From Corynebacterium mustelae (GTDB lineage: Bacteria > Actinomycetota > Actinomycetes > Mycobacteriales > Mycobacteriaceae), in the NCBI RefSeq assembly GCF_001020985.1, contig NZ_CP011542.1, positions 62,001 to 126,000 of the forward strand: 64,000 nucleotides of DNA, in the 5' to 3' direction. Positions 8,093 through 17,397 of this stretch are shown piece after piece. Below the pieces are notes generated by a model that had not been told where the DNA came from, did not search any database, and saw only the letters and a program-made list of their open reading frames with translations. Numbering within the stretch: the stretch's first letter is position 1; each line of letters starts with the position of its first letter. Made by a program: the position numbers and the translations under genes.

Positions 8093-9088
8093 ATGACTGA
8101 TATTCTCGACCTAGCCCGCACTAAGGTATTAGAGCAAGGAATTGGTTTAGCCAAGGACGAAGTGCTTCAAGTGTTGGAACTAGAAGAATCTCGTATCCCA
8201 GAACTCCTGGAGCTGGCACACCAAGTTCGCCTTAAGTGGTGCGGCGAAGAAGTAGAAGTTGAAGGCATTATTTCGCTGAAAACCGGCGGCTGCCCCGAGG
8301 ACTGTCACTTCTGCTCCCAATCTGGACTATTTGAATCCCCAGTGCGCTCCGCTTGGCTGGACATTGCAGGACTGGTGGAAGCGGCAAAACAGACCCAAAA
8401 ATCCGGTGCTACTGAATTCTGTATCGTCGCTGCCGTTAAAGGTCCCGATGAGCGTTTGATGGGTCAATTGGAACAAGCAGTTGCAGCCATCAAAGCCGAG
8501 GTCGATATCGAAGTTGCCGCCTCTGTTGGCATCCTCACCCAAGAACAAGTCGATCGTCTCAAGGCCGCAGGCGTGCATCGCTACAACCACAACCTCGAAA
8601 CCGCCCGATCCTTCTTCCCGAATGTGGTAACCACCCACTCCTGGGAATCGCGCCGGGAAACTTTGCGTATGGTTGCCGAAGCCGGAATGGAAGTATGCTC
8701 TGGCGGTATTCTTGGTATGGGTGAAACCCTGGAACAGCGTGCCGAATTTGCCTGCGACCTTGCGGAGTTAAATCCAACGGAAGTTCCTATGAACTTCCTC
8801 GACCCGCGTCCAGGTACCCCTTTTGCTGATAAAGAGGTTATGGAAACCTCTGATGCATTGCGGGCAATTGGTGCGTTCCGCTTGGCTTTGCCTAAAACTA
8901 TCCTTCGGTTCGCTGGTGGCCGCGAACTCACCCTTGGTGATCTAGGAACCGAACAAGGTTTGCTTGGCGGTATTAACGCGGTAATTGTCGGTAATTACTT
9001 GACGACGCTGGGCCGCCCAATGGAAGAAGACCTAGATATGCTTGGCAAACTCCAAATTCCGCTCAAGGTGCTCAACGCCAGCGTATAA
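8093..9088 (+). CDS. bioB: Biotin synthase
   Basis: Radical SAM enzyme that inserts sulfur into dethiobiotin, the last step of biotin synthesis. The [4Fe-4S] SAM cluster cysteines are in CPEDCHFC (Cys67, 71, 74). Further conserved blocks are [31 protein letters not shown] and [11 protein letters not shown]. Length (331) is typical. A strong ribosome site AAGGAG precedes the ATG. The next gene encodes the auxiliary protein BsaP, a pairing characteristic of actinobacteria whose BioB uses an auxiliary [4Fe-4S] cluster. Regulation is probably by BioQ at the upstream operator. Confidence 0.98.
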   Translation: MTDILDLARTKVLEQGIGLAKDEVLQVLELEESRIPELLELAHQVRLKWCGEEVEVEGIISLKTGGCPEDCHFCSQSGLFESPVRSAWLDIAGLVEAAKQTQKSGATEFCIVAAVKGPDERLMGQLEQAVAAIKAEVDIEVAASVGILTQEQVDRLKAAGVHRYNHNLETARSFFPNVVTTHSWESRRETLRMVAEAGMEVCSGGILGMGETLEQRAEFACDLAELNPTEVPMNFLDPRPGTPFADKEVMETSDALRAIGAFRLALPKTILRFAGGRELTLGDLGTEQGLLGGINAVIVGNYLTTLGRPMEEDLDMLGKLQIPLKVLNASV

Positions 9089-9111
9089 GTGATAAGCGAC
9101 GGAACCCTCTT

Positions 9112-9357
9112 ATGTCTCAAGAACTTCTCGAAGCCTTGCTCGCCGGTGACGCACCGGTGTTCCACCCTAATACCGGCCAGGAAGTCGCCAGTGGGGAAGA
9201 GATCATCCTCTCTCCCTCTGCGAGCGCCGGCCTGGAAGCGCCCCGCTTTTGTCAGCTGTGCGGGCGACGCATGGTGGTTCAGGTGCGTCCCGACGGGTGG
9301 GATGCCCGCTGCTCACGACATGGCGAGGTTGATTCCGTGTATTTAGGGCGCCGATAA
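9112..9357 (+). CDS. bsaP: Biotin synthase auxiliary protein BsaP
   Basis: 81-residue protein immediately after bioB. The C-terminal half carries CQLC (Cys47, Cys50), a conserved Trp-Asp-Ala-Arg stretch and Cys67 with His70, followed by VYLGRR. This matches the Rv1590-like family now called BsaP, which supplies or maintains the iron-sulfur cluster of actinobacterial BioB. The 24-base spacing to bioB and the terminator-like hairpin after it define a two-gene operon. The family role is established knowledge; its role here is inferred from position and motif. Confidence 0.88.
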   Translation: MSQELLEALLAGDAPVFHPNTGQEVASGEEIILSPSASAGLEAPRFCQLCGRRMVVQVRPDGWDARCSRHGEVDSVYLGRR

Positions 9358-9411
9358 CTATCATTACCTGCCGATATGGCAAGCCTTTGTTTGCTTTTCA
9401 GCACCCATTAC

Positions 9412-9446
9412 ATAGTGCTTAGATGGGTATCTAAGCACTATTTTTA
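9412..9446 (+). terminator. Terminator-like hairpin (12-bp perfect stem)
   Basis: ATAGTGCTTAGA/TCTAAGCACTAT forms a perfect 12-bp stem with a six-base loop followed by TTTTT. It would end the bioB-bsaP transcript, but it also lies only 20 bases upstream of the next start codon. The loop ATGGGT is complementary to ACCCAT just upstream (9403-9408), so an alternative or pseudoknot fold is possible. Confidence 0.7.
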
Positions 9447-9465
9447 TTCGGTGAGGCGGAAAAAT

Positions 9466-10167
9466 ATGACTGGTGGTGCTCGATTTCACCCAAACGAGGC
9501 GCATATCGATTCTGCGGGTAAGCTCAACTGGCTTCGTGCTGGTGTGCTCGGGGCTAACGACGGCATCGTATCTGTCTCATGCATTCTATTAGGCATCATC
9601 GCCGCTGGTGGGCAGCGCCAAGAAATCATGCTTGTGGCTATTGCTGCCATTGTCTCTGGTGCGGTATCTATGGCGCTGGGTGAATACGTCTCGGTATCTG
9701 CTCAGCGGGATTCAGAGCGATTTTTCATAGCGAAAGAAACCGAAGAACTTAAGACCATGCCGGAAGAAGAGCATGAAGAATTAGTGGCGATTCTGTGCGG
9801 CTATGGTATTGCTGCCGAAACTGCGCATGCGGCCGCACGCCAGATTCACGCAGCTAACCCGCTTCATGCACATTTGCGGCTGGAGTTAGGGATTGATCCA
9901 GAAGAACTCACTAACCCGTGGGCGGCGGCACTTTCTTCCGCTATTTCCTTTATCGTTGGTGCACTTCTACCTAGCATCGCCGCTTTGGTTTTCGGTGCTG
10001 GGATAGTTGCAGTGGTCACGCTTATGACGTTGGCGCTCACGGGTTTTATCTCTGCAAAACTATCCGGTACATCAACGTCGCGCGCGATGCTGCGTTTGGT
10101 GATTGGTGGCGCTTTAGGGCTCACAATCACCTATGGTGCCGGGGTGCTGTTTGGTATTTCTGGTTAG
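9466..10167 (+). CDS. VIT1/CCC1-family metal transporter
   Basis: Membrane protein of the VIT (vacuolar iron transporter) family, which exports Fe2+ or Mn2+. N-terminal signature LRAGVLGANDGIVSVS (from about residue 21), SMALGEYVSVSAQRDSE with metal-relevant residues, a cytoplasmic Glu-rich region (KETEELKTMPEEEHEEL) expected to bind metal, and three more membrane helices at the C-terminus. The start at 9466 is chosen because an in-frame extension to 9376 would translate the upstream hairpin, whereas GGTGAGG precedes 9466. The hairpin directly upstream may attenuate its transcription. Confidence 0.9.
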   Translation: MTGGARFHPNEAHIDSAGKLNWLRAGVLGANDGIVSVSCILLGIIAAGGQRQEIMLVAIAAIVSGAVSMALGEYVSVSAQRDSERFFIAKETEELKTMPEEEHEELVAILCGYGIAAETAHAAARQIHAANPLHAHLRLELGIDPEELTNPWAAALSSAISFIVGALLPSIAALVFGAGIVAVVTLMTLALTGFISAKLSGTSTSRAMLRLVIGGALGLTITYGAGVLFGISG

Positions 10168-10297
10168 TAAGTGTAGGCATTGCACACGACGAAGCTGAGG
10201 GTATTTGAGTAGGCTGGGCACAAAGAGCTCGTTAGCTAGTGTAGAAGTGCTAACAAATTCGGGGATTCTTAAGGTCGTGCGGTGGGAGGTGGCTGCG

Positions 10298-10564
10298 ATG
10301 GCAGGCCGAACTAGGCCAGCTCAGTTTTTCCTGTGTATTTCGCTTGCAGTTTCCTTTTTCGCATTTTTGGTTCCGGTTCTTTTTACTGAGCTTTTTCCGG
10401 GCACCGTTGCAGGTTTCGTTGTGGTTACCCTTCCGCTCGGTTTGATTGCAACAGCCTTGGGCTATTGGGCCCGCAGCATTAATGCCATGTGGTTTGGTCT
10501 GGTGGCGGGGCTTTCACCGGTCTTTTTTGGATGGCTATATTTTATTTTGGGCGTTAGCCAATAA
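10298..10564 (+). CDS. Small membrane protein, function unknown
   Basis: 88-residue protein, nearly all hydrophobic, with three predicted membrane segments and a short basic N-terminus (MAGRTRPAQ). GGAGG eight bases before this ATG supports the internal start; the open frame extends upstream to 10205 without a ribosome site. It lies 11 bases before the sirtuin gene on the same strand, so the two may be co-transcribed. No family is recognised. Confidence 0.65.
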   Translation: MAGRTRPAQFFLCISLAVSFFAFLVPVLFTELFPGTVAGFVVVTLPLGLIATALGYWARSINAMWFGLVAGLSPVFFGWLYFILGVSQ

Positions 10565-10575
10565 GATTTATTGAT

Positions 10576-11547
10576 GTGACATATTTTCCTGAGTCTCCAC
10601 TGGCTGATCAGTTTATCGATCCGATCCATAAGATGGCGCACGAATCCGCATTACGATCAATTGGTCGTGTGGTTACGGAAACGGTAACTCCGACTCCGCC
10701 GGGGCAGGCATTGCCTGCTATCGTTCACCAGCTACGTTCCGGCGGCGTATTGGTGCTTACTGGTGCGGGTGTGTCAACAGACTCGGGTATTCCAGACTAT
10801 CGGGGTGCGCAGGGGTCCTTAAAGCGTCACCGACCAATGACGTATCAGGAATTTCGGTTTGATCCTCAGGCATTAAAACGGTATTGGGCGCGGTCATTTA
10901 TTGGGTGGCGCTATATCGATCGTGCGCAACCTAACGCGGTGCATGGCTATATCGCGGAATGGGAACGCGCGGGTCAGGTTGTGGGGGTTGTTACTCAAAA
11001 TGTCGATGGCTTGCACCAGTTAGCCGGTAGCAGGAACATCCTTCCATTGCACGGAGATTTGGCCACTGTGATATGCCTTGATTGTGGGCAACGGGAGGAT
11101 CGCCATGCATTCGATGCCCGTATGGCTGAGATTAATGCTGGATTCCTAGAATCCATCACCATTGATCCAACGGCTATTAATCCAGATGGGGATGTTGCGC
11201 TCGCGGCAGAAGATGTTGAGCGCTTTCACTGCGCCCCGTGTGCCAATTGTGGCTCAACGGTGATGAAACCAGATGTGGTGTATTTCGGTGAATCGGTGCC
11301 TAGGCAGCGAAAAGAGCGGCTCCAGGATTTGCTTGTCGACGCCTCCTCGGTGCTCGTTTTGGGTTCGTCATTGGCGGTGATGAGCGGCATGCGGATTGTT
11401 ATCGATGCAAAGAAACAGGGAAAACCAGTCAGTATTGTTAACGCCGGGCCAAGCAGGGCCGATAACCGAATGGATATTGTTTGGCGTAGCCTATTAAGGC
11501 CAGCATGTGAAAAGATTTCCGAAGCGTTGGTGGGACGGCGACCGTAG
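10576..11547 (+). CDS. Sir2-family NAD-dependent protein deacylase (SIRT4-like class II)
   Basis: Sirtuin of 323 residues. NAD-binding motifs are GAGVSTDSGIPDYRG (near residue 62), TQNVDGLH and the catalytic His in LHGD. The zinc site is CLDC plus CAPCANC. The C-terminal GSSLAVMSG and VNAGPSRAD motifs close the Rossmann fold. RYWARSFIGW after the cofactor-binding loop is typical of class II (SIRT4-like) sirtuins, whose acyl preference differs from class I. GTG start. A second sirtuin of another class lies at 34060-34851. Confidence 0.92.
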   Translation: MTYFPESPLADQFIDPIHKMAHESALRSIGRVVTETVTPTPPGQALPAIVHQLRSGGVLVLTGAGVSTDSGIPDYRGAQGSLKRHRPMTYQEFRFDPQALKRYWARSFIGWRYIDRAQPNAVHGYIAEWERAGQVVGVVTQNVDGLHQLAGSRNILPLHGDLATVICLDCGQREDRHAFDARMAEINAGFLESITIDPTAINPDGDVALAAEDVERFHCAPCANCGSTVMKPDVVYFGESVPRQRKERLQDLLVDASSVLVLGSSLAVMSGMRIVIDAKKQGKPVSIVNAGPSRADNRMDIVWRSLLRPACEKISEALVGRRP

Positions 11548-11550
11548 GGC

Positions 11551-11560
11551 GTCGACAAGC
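11551..11560. repeat. Intergenic copy of the dispersed word GCTTNTCGAC
   Basis: GTCGACAAGC, reverse complement of GCTTGTCGAC, four bases after the sirtuin stop codon. It is one of at least 29 copies in the window, and being outside a gene it cannot be explained by codon use. Confidence 0.8.
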
Positions 11561-11588
11561 AAAAACTGTAAGTCAAGGAAAGGTTTAA

Positions 11589-12245
11589 ATGTATAGGCGG
11601 CGGATGGGGCTCGTAGCTGTAGCTGTCACCGGGATGGCTCTGACAGTAGCCATTATTGGCCCAAAAATCTACACGGATCGCATGACCGTGCCTCTGCCGT
11701 CATCACCCATTACTACCGTTGAATCCCAACCATTGCCTGCAGACGTTAACGGTGAATGGGTTGTAAGTACCGGTTCTTTCGCTGGTTATCGGGTCCGGGA
11801 CATACCTGATAACCCAACTGGCGATTTTTTTAGGCGGACACAGCAGGTAATTGGGACGGTCACCGTAGCCGAGGACATCATGGCTAACGCCGCGGTTGAG
11901 GTTGATGTCGCGAGCATAACCACCGGTTCTGAGCATCAGGACGGCCATTTTCGAGAAAAAGCAATCGATACCAAGCTATATCCCACGGCCACGTTTGTAG
12001 CTACAATGCCGGTCGATGTGTCCGAAGGTGCTGGCTCTATTGAGGTTCCTGGGGAACTCACCATCGCTGAACATACGCATCCAGTCACCGCAATGGCGAA
12101 TGTAGTCCACGGTGGTAGCGGTTTGGTGGTTTCGGGCACGATGTCCGTTCAGTGGTCCGACTACGGAATTGCGCCACCACAATTGGGGGCGGCAGGCCCG
12201 GAATCGATAGTTGACATTGAGTTTTTCCTGAATCTCAGCAAATAA
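11589..12245 (+). CDS. YceI-family exported lipid-binding protein
   Basis: 218-residue protein with a basic start and single hydrophobic segment (residues 5-25), likely a signal anchor or signal peptide. A YceI beta-barrel domain follows, about residues 55-217. Characteristic elements are the G-S-F-A-G-Y-R start, ASITTGSEHQDGHFREK-AIDTKLYPTATFV, and a late MSVQWSDYGIAPP strand. The family binds isoprenoid or other amphiphilic lipids in a lipocalin-like barrel. The ligand here is unknown; polyprenyl compounds are possible in a cell-wall-rich genus. AAGGAAAGG precedes the ATG. Confidence 0.88.
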   Translation: MYRRRMGLVAVAVTGMALTVAIIGPKIYTDRMTVPLPSSPITTVESQPLPADVNGEWVVSTGSFAGYRVRDIPDNPTGDFFRRTQQVIGTVTVAEDIMANAAVEVDVASITTGSEHQDGHFREKAIDTKLYPTATFVATMPVDVSEGAGSIEVPGELTIAEHTHPVTAMANVVHGGSGLVVSGTMSVQWSDYGIAPPQLGAAGPESIVDIEFFLNLSK

Positions 12246-12314
12246 ATACGGGAAATGTGGGGAATAACACAAGGGGTGGTGGGGTTAAACACATGCAATG
12301 GTATTGATCTTAAG

Positions 12315-12333
12315 TTAGTCTAGGATGGCCTAA
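12315..12333 (+). promoter_or_regulatory. DtxR/IdeR-type iron box
   Basis: TTAGTCTAGGATGGCCTAA matches the 19-bp DtxR consensus TTAGGTTAGCCTAACCTAA at 13 positions and keeps the outer TTAG...CTAA symmetry. It lies about 40 bases upstream of the siderophore-binding lipoprotein start. Iron-loaded DtxR would repress the importer. Confidence 0.65.
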
Positions 12334-12370
12334 AAAATCATTCTAATTATCTACAACTTTAGGAGGGAAT

Positions 12371-13426
12371 GTGCGTCCCTACAGTACCACCATGTTTCGC
12401 GCCGCAGCAGCTTTAGCTGCGGCATTAAGCTTGTCGCTGGCAGGTTGTGCGGACTCCGGCTCGCCGCAACCACAAAGTTCCGCTGCAAAGTCTGCTGTGA
12501 ATGCGGATTTTGCCCCAGTAACCATCAGCCATGCATTCGGCGAAACTGTGATTGAAACCAAACCGGAGCGGGTAGCCACAGTGGCGTGGGGCAACCATGA
12601 AGTGCCCTTGGCGCTTGGGGTAGTGCCGGTTGGTATGTCCAAAGCAACCTGGGGTGATGACGATAACAATGGTGTATTGCCGTGGGTGGAAGAAAAATTA
12701 CAAGAGCTTGGTGCTGAAACTCCTGTGCTTTTCGACGAGACTGACGCCATACCATTCGAAGAAATTGAGGCAACCGAACCCGATGTCATTTTGGCTTCGT
12801 ATTCGGGGATTACGGAAGAGGATTACAAGCAACTCAGTAAAATCGCACCCACTGTAGCTTATCCAGAGCTGCCCTGGACGACTTCACTTGACGATATGAT
12901 TTCCATGAACGCGGAAGCCCTGGGGCTAGCACCACAGGCAACCGAGCTGTCAACAGATTTGGATAAACAGGTCGCCGATGCGTTGGCTGCCCATCCAAAA
13001 CTAGCGGATAAAAATGTGCTATTTACCTCGTTTGGTTCTCAAGGTGACTTTTCTAAAGTAGGGTTCTATTCCACTGGCGATCCCCGCGCTGGATTCTTGA
13101 AAGACGCAGGTTTGGGAGTGCCTAAGATCGTGGAAGAAAAGTCCAAAGACGCTGATAAATTCTGGATTGAGGTATCAGCAGAAAACCCCGAATTATTCGA
13201 AGATGTAGACTTGCTTATTTCTTATGGCAGCAACGATCCAGCCGAAAACGAAGCAACGTTAAAGAAGCTCCAAGAGGACCCTCTTCTTGGAAAGATTCCG
13301 GCGATCGCAAATGGTCATGTTGCCTTCTTAGGTGAAGGCCCGTTAGCATCTTCCGCTAATCCATCCCCATTAGGCATCCCATGGGGAGTAAACAAGTACT
13401 TCGATACCCTTGAAGCCGCGCTCTAG
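12371..13426 (+). CDS. Iron-siderophore ABC transporter substrate-binding lipoprotein
   Basis: 351-residue lipoprotein. The signal peptide ends in the lipobox LAGC with Cys26. A FepB/FecB-type two-lobed binding fold follows, with the linking helix and motifs such as KPERVATVAWGNHEVPLALG and EPDVILASYSG. It should capture a ferric siderophore outside the membrane and deliver it to the FecCD permeases encoded next. AGGAGG precedes the GTG start. The 3' end overlaps the first permease by 17 bases, and a DtxR-type box lies upstream. Ligand identity (for example corynebactin or a hydroxamate) cannot be told. Confidence 0.93.
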   Translation: MRPYSTTMFRAAAALAAALSLSLAGCADSGSPQPQSSAAKSAVNADFAPVTISHAFGETVIETKPERVATVAWGNHEVPLALGVVPVGMSKATWGDDDNNGVLPWVEEKLQELGAETPVLFDETDAIPFEEIEATEPDVILASYSGITEEDYKQLSKIAPTVAYPELPWTTSLDDMISMNAEALGLAPQATELSTDLDKQVADALAAHPKLADKNVLFTSFGSQGDFSKVGFYSTGDPRAGFLKDAGLGVPKIVEEKSKDADKFWIEVSAENPELFEDVDLLISYGSNDPAENEATLKKLQEDPLLGKIPAIANGHVAFLGEGPLASSANPSPLGIPWGVNKYFDTLEAAL

Positions 13427-14447
13427 CCAGATCGGTGATCTGCCAGATACGCGCCACATAGTTACCAAACTCACCTGGTTGATTGTTCTGTCCGGTGGTC
13501 TGGCCCTGGCTATGGCCGCGTCGGTAGCGTTTGGTGTCCGTGACGTAGATTTCGGCGATATTGTTCGTGCACTTGGTGGGAGCAGTGCCACCGCTAGTGA
13601 AGCGGCGGTCTCGGTACGTATTCCTCGAACAGTACTTGCTGCGCTGATTGGTGGCGGTCTTGCGGTGTCAGGAGTTACAATGCAGGCCGTTACCAGAAAC
13701 CCGCTGGCAGATCCCGGTATTTTCGGGGTTTTGGCCGGTGCGGCTTTCTTCGTCTCCTGTGGCATCGCGTTTTTTGATTTATCAGGGCAGCTTCCCACCA
13801 TCGTGGTAGCAATAACTGGCTCAGCAGTAGCGGCAGTATTTGTCTATAGCGTTGGCTCTATCGGCTATGGCGGGGCCACACCGTTGAAGCTCGCTTTGGC
13901 TGGCGCAGCAACAACTGCCGCACTGTCGGCTATGGTCAGTGCAGTATTGCTACCGCGAAGCGATGTCATGGATCAATTTCGCTTCTGGCAGATAGGCAGC
14001 GTGGGCGGCGCGAATTGGACAGACATAGCGATTGCCATGCCAGTGTTCGTCGTTGGTGTTTTTATTTGCCTTGGTTGTGCAACCCAAATGAACTCACTTG
14101 CCTTAGGCGACGATATTGCCGCAGCACTGGGTCTTCATGTTGTTCGAGCGCGATTACTTGCGTCGTTAGGCGCTGTGATTGTGTGTGGGGTTGCCACCGC
14201 ACTTGCCGGGCCGATTGGTTTTGTAGGGCTGATTGTTCCCCATCTGTGCCGACTCCTGGTGGGAACAGATCACCGGTGGTTGCTGCCGTATTCTGCGCTT
14301 TGTGGTGCAGTTCTATTAGTCCTGGCGGACACACTTGGGCGAGTAATTGCAAAACCAAGTGAGATTTCGGTAGGTATTCTTCTGCCGCTAATGGGAGCAC
14401 CATTGTTCATCTGGATTGTGCGGCGATACAAGATGCAGGGATCATGA
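13410..14447 (+). CDS. Iron-siderophore ABC transporter permease 1 (FecCD family)
   Basis: 345-residue permease with about ten membrane helices. BtuC/FecCD signatures: RIPRTVLAALIGGGLAVSGVTMQAVTRNPLADPGIFGV near residue 70-107, and AGPIGFVGLIVPHLCRLLVG near 260, which forms the coupling helix for the ATPase. TTG start inside the end of the lipoprotein gene (17-base overlap) indicates translational coupling. It works as a heterodimer with the next permease. Confidence 0.92.
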   Translation: MKPRSSQIGDLPDTRHIVTKLTWLIVLSGGLALAMAASVAFGVRDVDFGDIVRALGGSSATASEAAVSVRIPRTVLAALIGGGLAVSGVTMQAVTRNPLADPGIFGVLAGAAFFVSCGIAFFDLSGQLPTIVVAITGSAVAAVFVYSVGSIGYGGATPLKLALAGAATTAALSAMVSAVLLPRSDVMDQFRFWQIGSVGGANWTDIAIAMPVFVVGVFICLGCATQMNSLALGDDIAAALGLHVVRARLLASLGAVIVCGVATALAGPIGFVGLIVPHLCRLLVGTDHRWLLPYSALCGAVLLVLADTLGRVIAKPSEISVGILLPLMGAPLFIWIVRRYKMQGS

Positions 14448-15490
14448 CAAAAACAGATTTCATCAGTGAATTAACGTTTGCCCGTAACCGCCGCCGAATG
14501 CAGTTTATTCGAACATTCGGCCTGCTTTTCGCTGTAGTTGTCCTAGGGTTTTTCCTATACCTCATGCTAGGAACCCGAAACTTCAGTTTGATGCAGGTGA
14601 TTGGTGTCATTTTAGGTGAGCATGTCCCAGGTGCGAATTACGCGGTGGGCGAATTACGGTTGCCGCGAGCCAGTTTAGCCATAGCGGTGGGTTTTAGCTT
14701 TGGAGTAGCTGGGTACAGCTTTCAGTCGCTATTGCGCAATCAGCTAGCCTCACCAGACATTATTGGCATCTCCTCCGGCGCAAGTGCTGCGGGGGTGACC
14801 GCAATTGTTCTTTTAGGTTGGGGACAAACAGCAGTATCGATTGCAGCATTAGTGGGTGCGCTGGTCACTGCATTAGGCATCTATTTTTTATCCGCCACCG
14901 CCGCTGGTGGTTTTGCCGGAACCCGACTTATCCTCATCGGCATTGGAATTTCTGCGATGTTGATGAGTGTCGTTTCTTTCGTCCTTTCGCAAGCTGCGGT
15001 GTGGGATTTGGCTACTGCCACGCGCTGGTTGAGCGGTTCGCTCAATGGTGCAACCTGGGAACGGACGCTACCAGTAGTTATTAGCTGTGCTGTTATGCTT
15101 CCATTTCTGGCTGTTCAATCACATCGGCTGTATTTGCTACGGCTTGGCGACGATTCAGCCTCCGCCCTGGGTATTTCAGTGGCAGCAACTCGCTTGAAAG
15201 TAGTAATCGCAGCGGTCTTTTTGGTTGCCATCGCCACCGCAAGCGCAGGACCCGTTTCGTTCGTTGCGTTTATGTCTGGGCCAATAGCGATGCGAATCAG
15301 TCGACCTGGCCCAGCAACCTTGGTGGTGGCTGGCTTGGTCGGGGCTATTTTGGTGCTATTTTCGGATTTTATCGGCCAGCACCTATTGGGAGTTCGGTAT
15401 CCGGTGGGAGTAATCACCGGAATTTTGGGAGCGCCATTTCTGGTGTACCTACTTATCGCGCAATCTGGAGCTAAAGGATCAACGGTATGA
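14444..15490 (+). CDS. Iron-siderophore ABC transporter permease 2 (FecCD family)
   Basis: 348-residue partner permease of the same family. It has a basic N-terminal region, LRLPRASLAIAVGFSFGVAGYSFQSLLRNQLASPDIIGISSG and the coupling-helix region AGPVSFVAFMSGPIAMRI. The ATGA overlap with permease 1, and a similar overlap with the ATPase gene, place it in the middle of a tightly coupled operon. Confidence 0.92.
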   Translation: MTKTDFISELTFARNRRRMQFIRTFGLLFAVVVLGFFLYLMLGTRNFSLMQVIGVILGEHVPGANYAVGELRLPRASLAIAVGFSFGVAGYSFQSLLRNQLASPDIIGISSGASAAGVTAIVLLGWGQTAVSIAALVGALVTALGIYFLSATAAGGFAGTRLILIGIGISAMLMSVVSFVLSQAAVWDLATATRWLSGSLNGATWERTLPVVISCAVMLPFLAVQSHRLYLLRLGDDSASALGISVAATRLKVVIAAVFLVAIATASAGPVSFVAFMSGPIAMRISRPGPATLVVAGLVGAILVLFSDFIGQHLLGVRYPVGVITGILGAPFLVYLLIAQSGAKGSTV

Positions 15491-16302
15491 CCTTCGCAAC
15501 AACCGACTACAATCTCCGGGAGCTAGCTGCCGACAACCTGATCTTGGATTATGGTGGCGCCACCATAATCGACGGGTTATCAGTTACCATCCCGCCTGGA
15601 AAAATAACATCTATCATTGGGCCGAACGGTTGCGGCAAATCCACGCTACTTCGCGCGCTTTCGCGGCTTTTAGCTCCAACATCAGGGCAGGTTACGCTAG
15701 ACACCCGGCGGCTGGAGGAATATCCACGTAAACAGTTAGCGCAATTACTGGGGTTGATGCCTCAGTCACCAGTAGTTCCAGAAGGTATCATCGTCAGCGA
15801 TTTAGTTGGGCGAGGGCGGTACCCGTACCAGGGGTTGCTGGGTAAATGGGACAAACGCGACTACGAGGTCGTTGTTGATGCATTAACCATGACCCAGACG
15901 AAAGATTTAGCCCACCGTCCAGTCGATGAATTATCCGGGGGGCAGCGGCAACGAGTATGGGTAGCGATGGCCCTAGCCCAAGAAACCGATATTTTGCTTC
16001 TCGACGAACCCACCACCTATCTTGATGTGGCTAATCAGCTAGAGATTCTAGACCTGTTGGTTGATCTCAACTCGCGAAGCAAAACCACCATCGTTATGGT
16101 GCTACACGACATGAACCTAGCGGCTCGATACTCCGACCACCTGATAGCTATGAAATCGGGTGCAATCATTGCTTCTGGTTCGCCAAAAACAGTCATAACC
16201 ACCAAGACCATGCATGAGGTCTTTGGTATCGATTGTGTGGTTATTGACGATCCAATTTCACACACCCCGTTAGTTACTCCCAAAAGCCGACATCACCATT
16301 AA
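15487..16302 (+). CDS. Iron-siderophore ABC transporter ATPase (FecE-like)
   Basis: 271-residue ATP-binding subunit. Walker A GPNGCGKSTLLRAL, Q-loop in LMPQSP, signature LSGGQRQRVW, Walker B ILLLDEPTTYLD and the switch His in VLHDMNLAARYSDH are all present. It energises the two FecCD permeases. The gene overlaps the upstream permease by four bases and is followed 12 bases later by the reductase gene. The Walker B codons contain the only GCTTCTCGAC variant of the dispersed word. Confidence 0.95.
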   Translation: MTFATTDYNLRELAADNLILDYGGATIIDGLSVTIPPGKITSIIGPNGCGKSTLLRALSRLLAPTSGQVTLDTRRLEEYPRKQLAQLLGLMPQSPVVPEGIIVSDLVGRGRYPYQGLLGKWDKRDYEVVVDALTMTQTKDLAHRPVDELSGGQRQRVWVAMALAQETDILLLDEPTTYLDVANQLEILDLLVDLNSRSKTTIVMVLHDMNLAARYSDHLIAMKSGAIIASGSPKTVITTKTMHEVFGIDCVVIDDPISHTPLVTPKSRHHH

Positions 16303-16314
16303 GGCAGTTTCTAC

Positions 16315-17298
16315 ATGTATCAACCGATGCGGGCACAGGTTTCGCAGACTATCCGGCTAAGCCCCAATTTTGTACGGATATACTTCAACGGCCCAGAATT
16401 AGCCACACTCGATACCACTATGCCGATCTTCGACCGACGGATCAAAGTGCTATTTCCCAACTCCCGTGGCGAAATCCCAGAATTCCATCCACTTGATAGT
16501 TGGTACCAGCAATGGCAAGAACTGCCAGAATCGCTTCAACCTCCCATGCGATCCTATTCAATCCGCGATATTCAACAAGGGGAAACTGGCGTTGAACTCG
16601 TAATTGATTTCGTGCTTCATTCTAAACCTGGAGCGCAAGGACCTGCGGGTAGTTGGGCTGAGGCAGCACAAGTCGGTGACACCGTGGTTATTGTCGGACC
16701 AACATCTCCCGCTGAGCCAGAAGCTATAGGTGAACCGCGGCCAGGGATCGAATTTCAGCCCGCGATCGCCTCGGAAATCGTGTTAGTGGGAGATGAAACT
16801 GCACTGCCAGCTATCGGCCGCATCCTTGAAGACCTCAGTGCCCAAGATGACACCGTGTCCAATGTGGCGGGGATGGTGTTTATTGAAGTCCCCGAAAAAG
16901 CAGACTACCAGGAATTACGGTGCCCACCAGGGTTTAGCGTTCAGTGGTTTCATCGGGAGAACCACCAGGAACCCGGTGCACAACTCATACAAGCAATAAC
17001 TACCTTTTTGGGCAATAATGTGGGTATTCAAAAATCACAAACGCCCTCGACTGCCGACAAATCGCAATCCACCACACTGGATGGTGTAACGGAGCTTGTG
17101 TGGGAGACCCCGACCTATTCCGCCGCCGGGTACGACATTACAGACGAGGTACAGTCCCCTGGGCGTCGATACTTTTGGATTGCGGGCGAAAGCGGAGCGG
17201 TGACGAAAATTCGGCGGATACTTGTACGCGACTTCCACATTCCACGCAGCGATGTTGCCTTCATGGGGTACTGGAAAATTGGAAGAGCCATGGGATAA
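16315..17298 (+). CDS. Siderophore-interacting FAD/NAD(P)H oxidoreductase
   Basis: SIP-family (ViuB-like) ferric-siderophore reductase of 327 residues, acting in the cytosol to release iron from the imported complex. FAD-binding MRSYSIRD lies near residue 79, followed by HSKPGAQGPAGSWA (phosphate-binding), GDETALPAIGRIL and the C-terminal FWIAGESGAVTKIRRIL-RDF with GYWKIGRA. About 30 residues around 240-270 are low in conservation and rich in Ser, Gln and Thr. As the last gene of the importer operon it probably shares the iron regulation. Confidence 0.9.
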   Translation: MYQPMRAQVSQTIRLSPNFVRIYFNGPELATLDTTMPIFDRRIKVLFPNSRGEIPEFHPLDSWYQQWQELPESLQPPMRSYSIRDIQQGETGVELVIDFVLHSKPGAQGPAGSWAEAAQVGDTVVIVGPTSPAEPEAIGEPRPGIEFQPAIASEIVLVGDETALPAIGRILEDLSAQDDTVSNVAGMVFIEVPEKADYQELRCPPGFSVQWFHRENHQEPGAQLIQAITTFLGNNVGIQKSQTPSTADKSQSTTLDGVTELVWETPTYSAAGYDITDEVQSPGRRYFWIAGESGAVTKIRRILVRDFHIPRSDVAFMGYWKIGRAMG

Positions 17299-17397
17299 CT
17301 AACCTGAGTGTGAGTTGCGCTCCATGCTGATTGTTTCGATCACCAGTACACTTTTTAATTAACGGTCACGACTCTGGTCAGAGGAGTTCACTAACTT

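Noticed and set aside
12310..12328. Alternative DtxR-box register five bases upstream of the chosen one
   Set aside because: It matches 12 of 19 consensus positions but lacks the outer symmetry of the 12315-12333 register.
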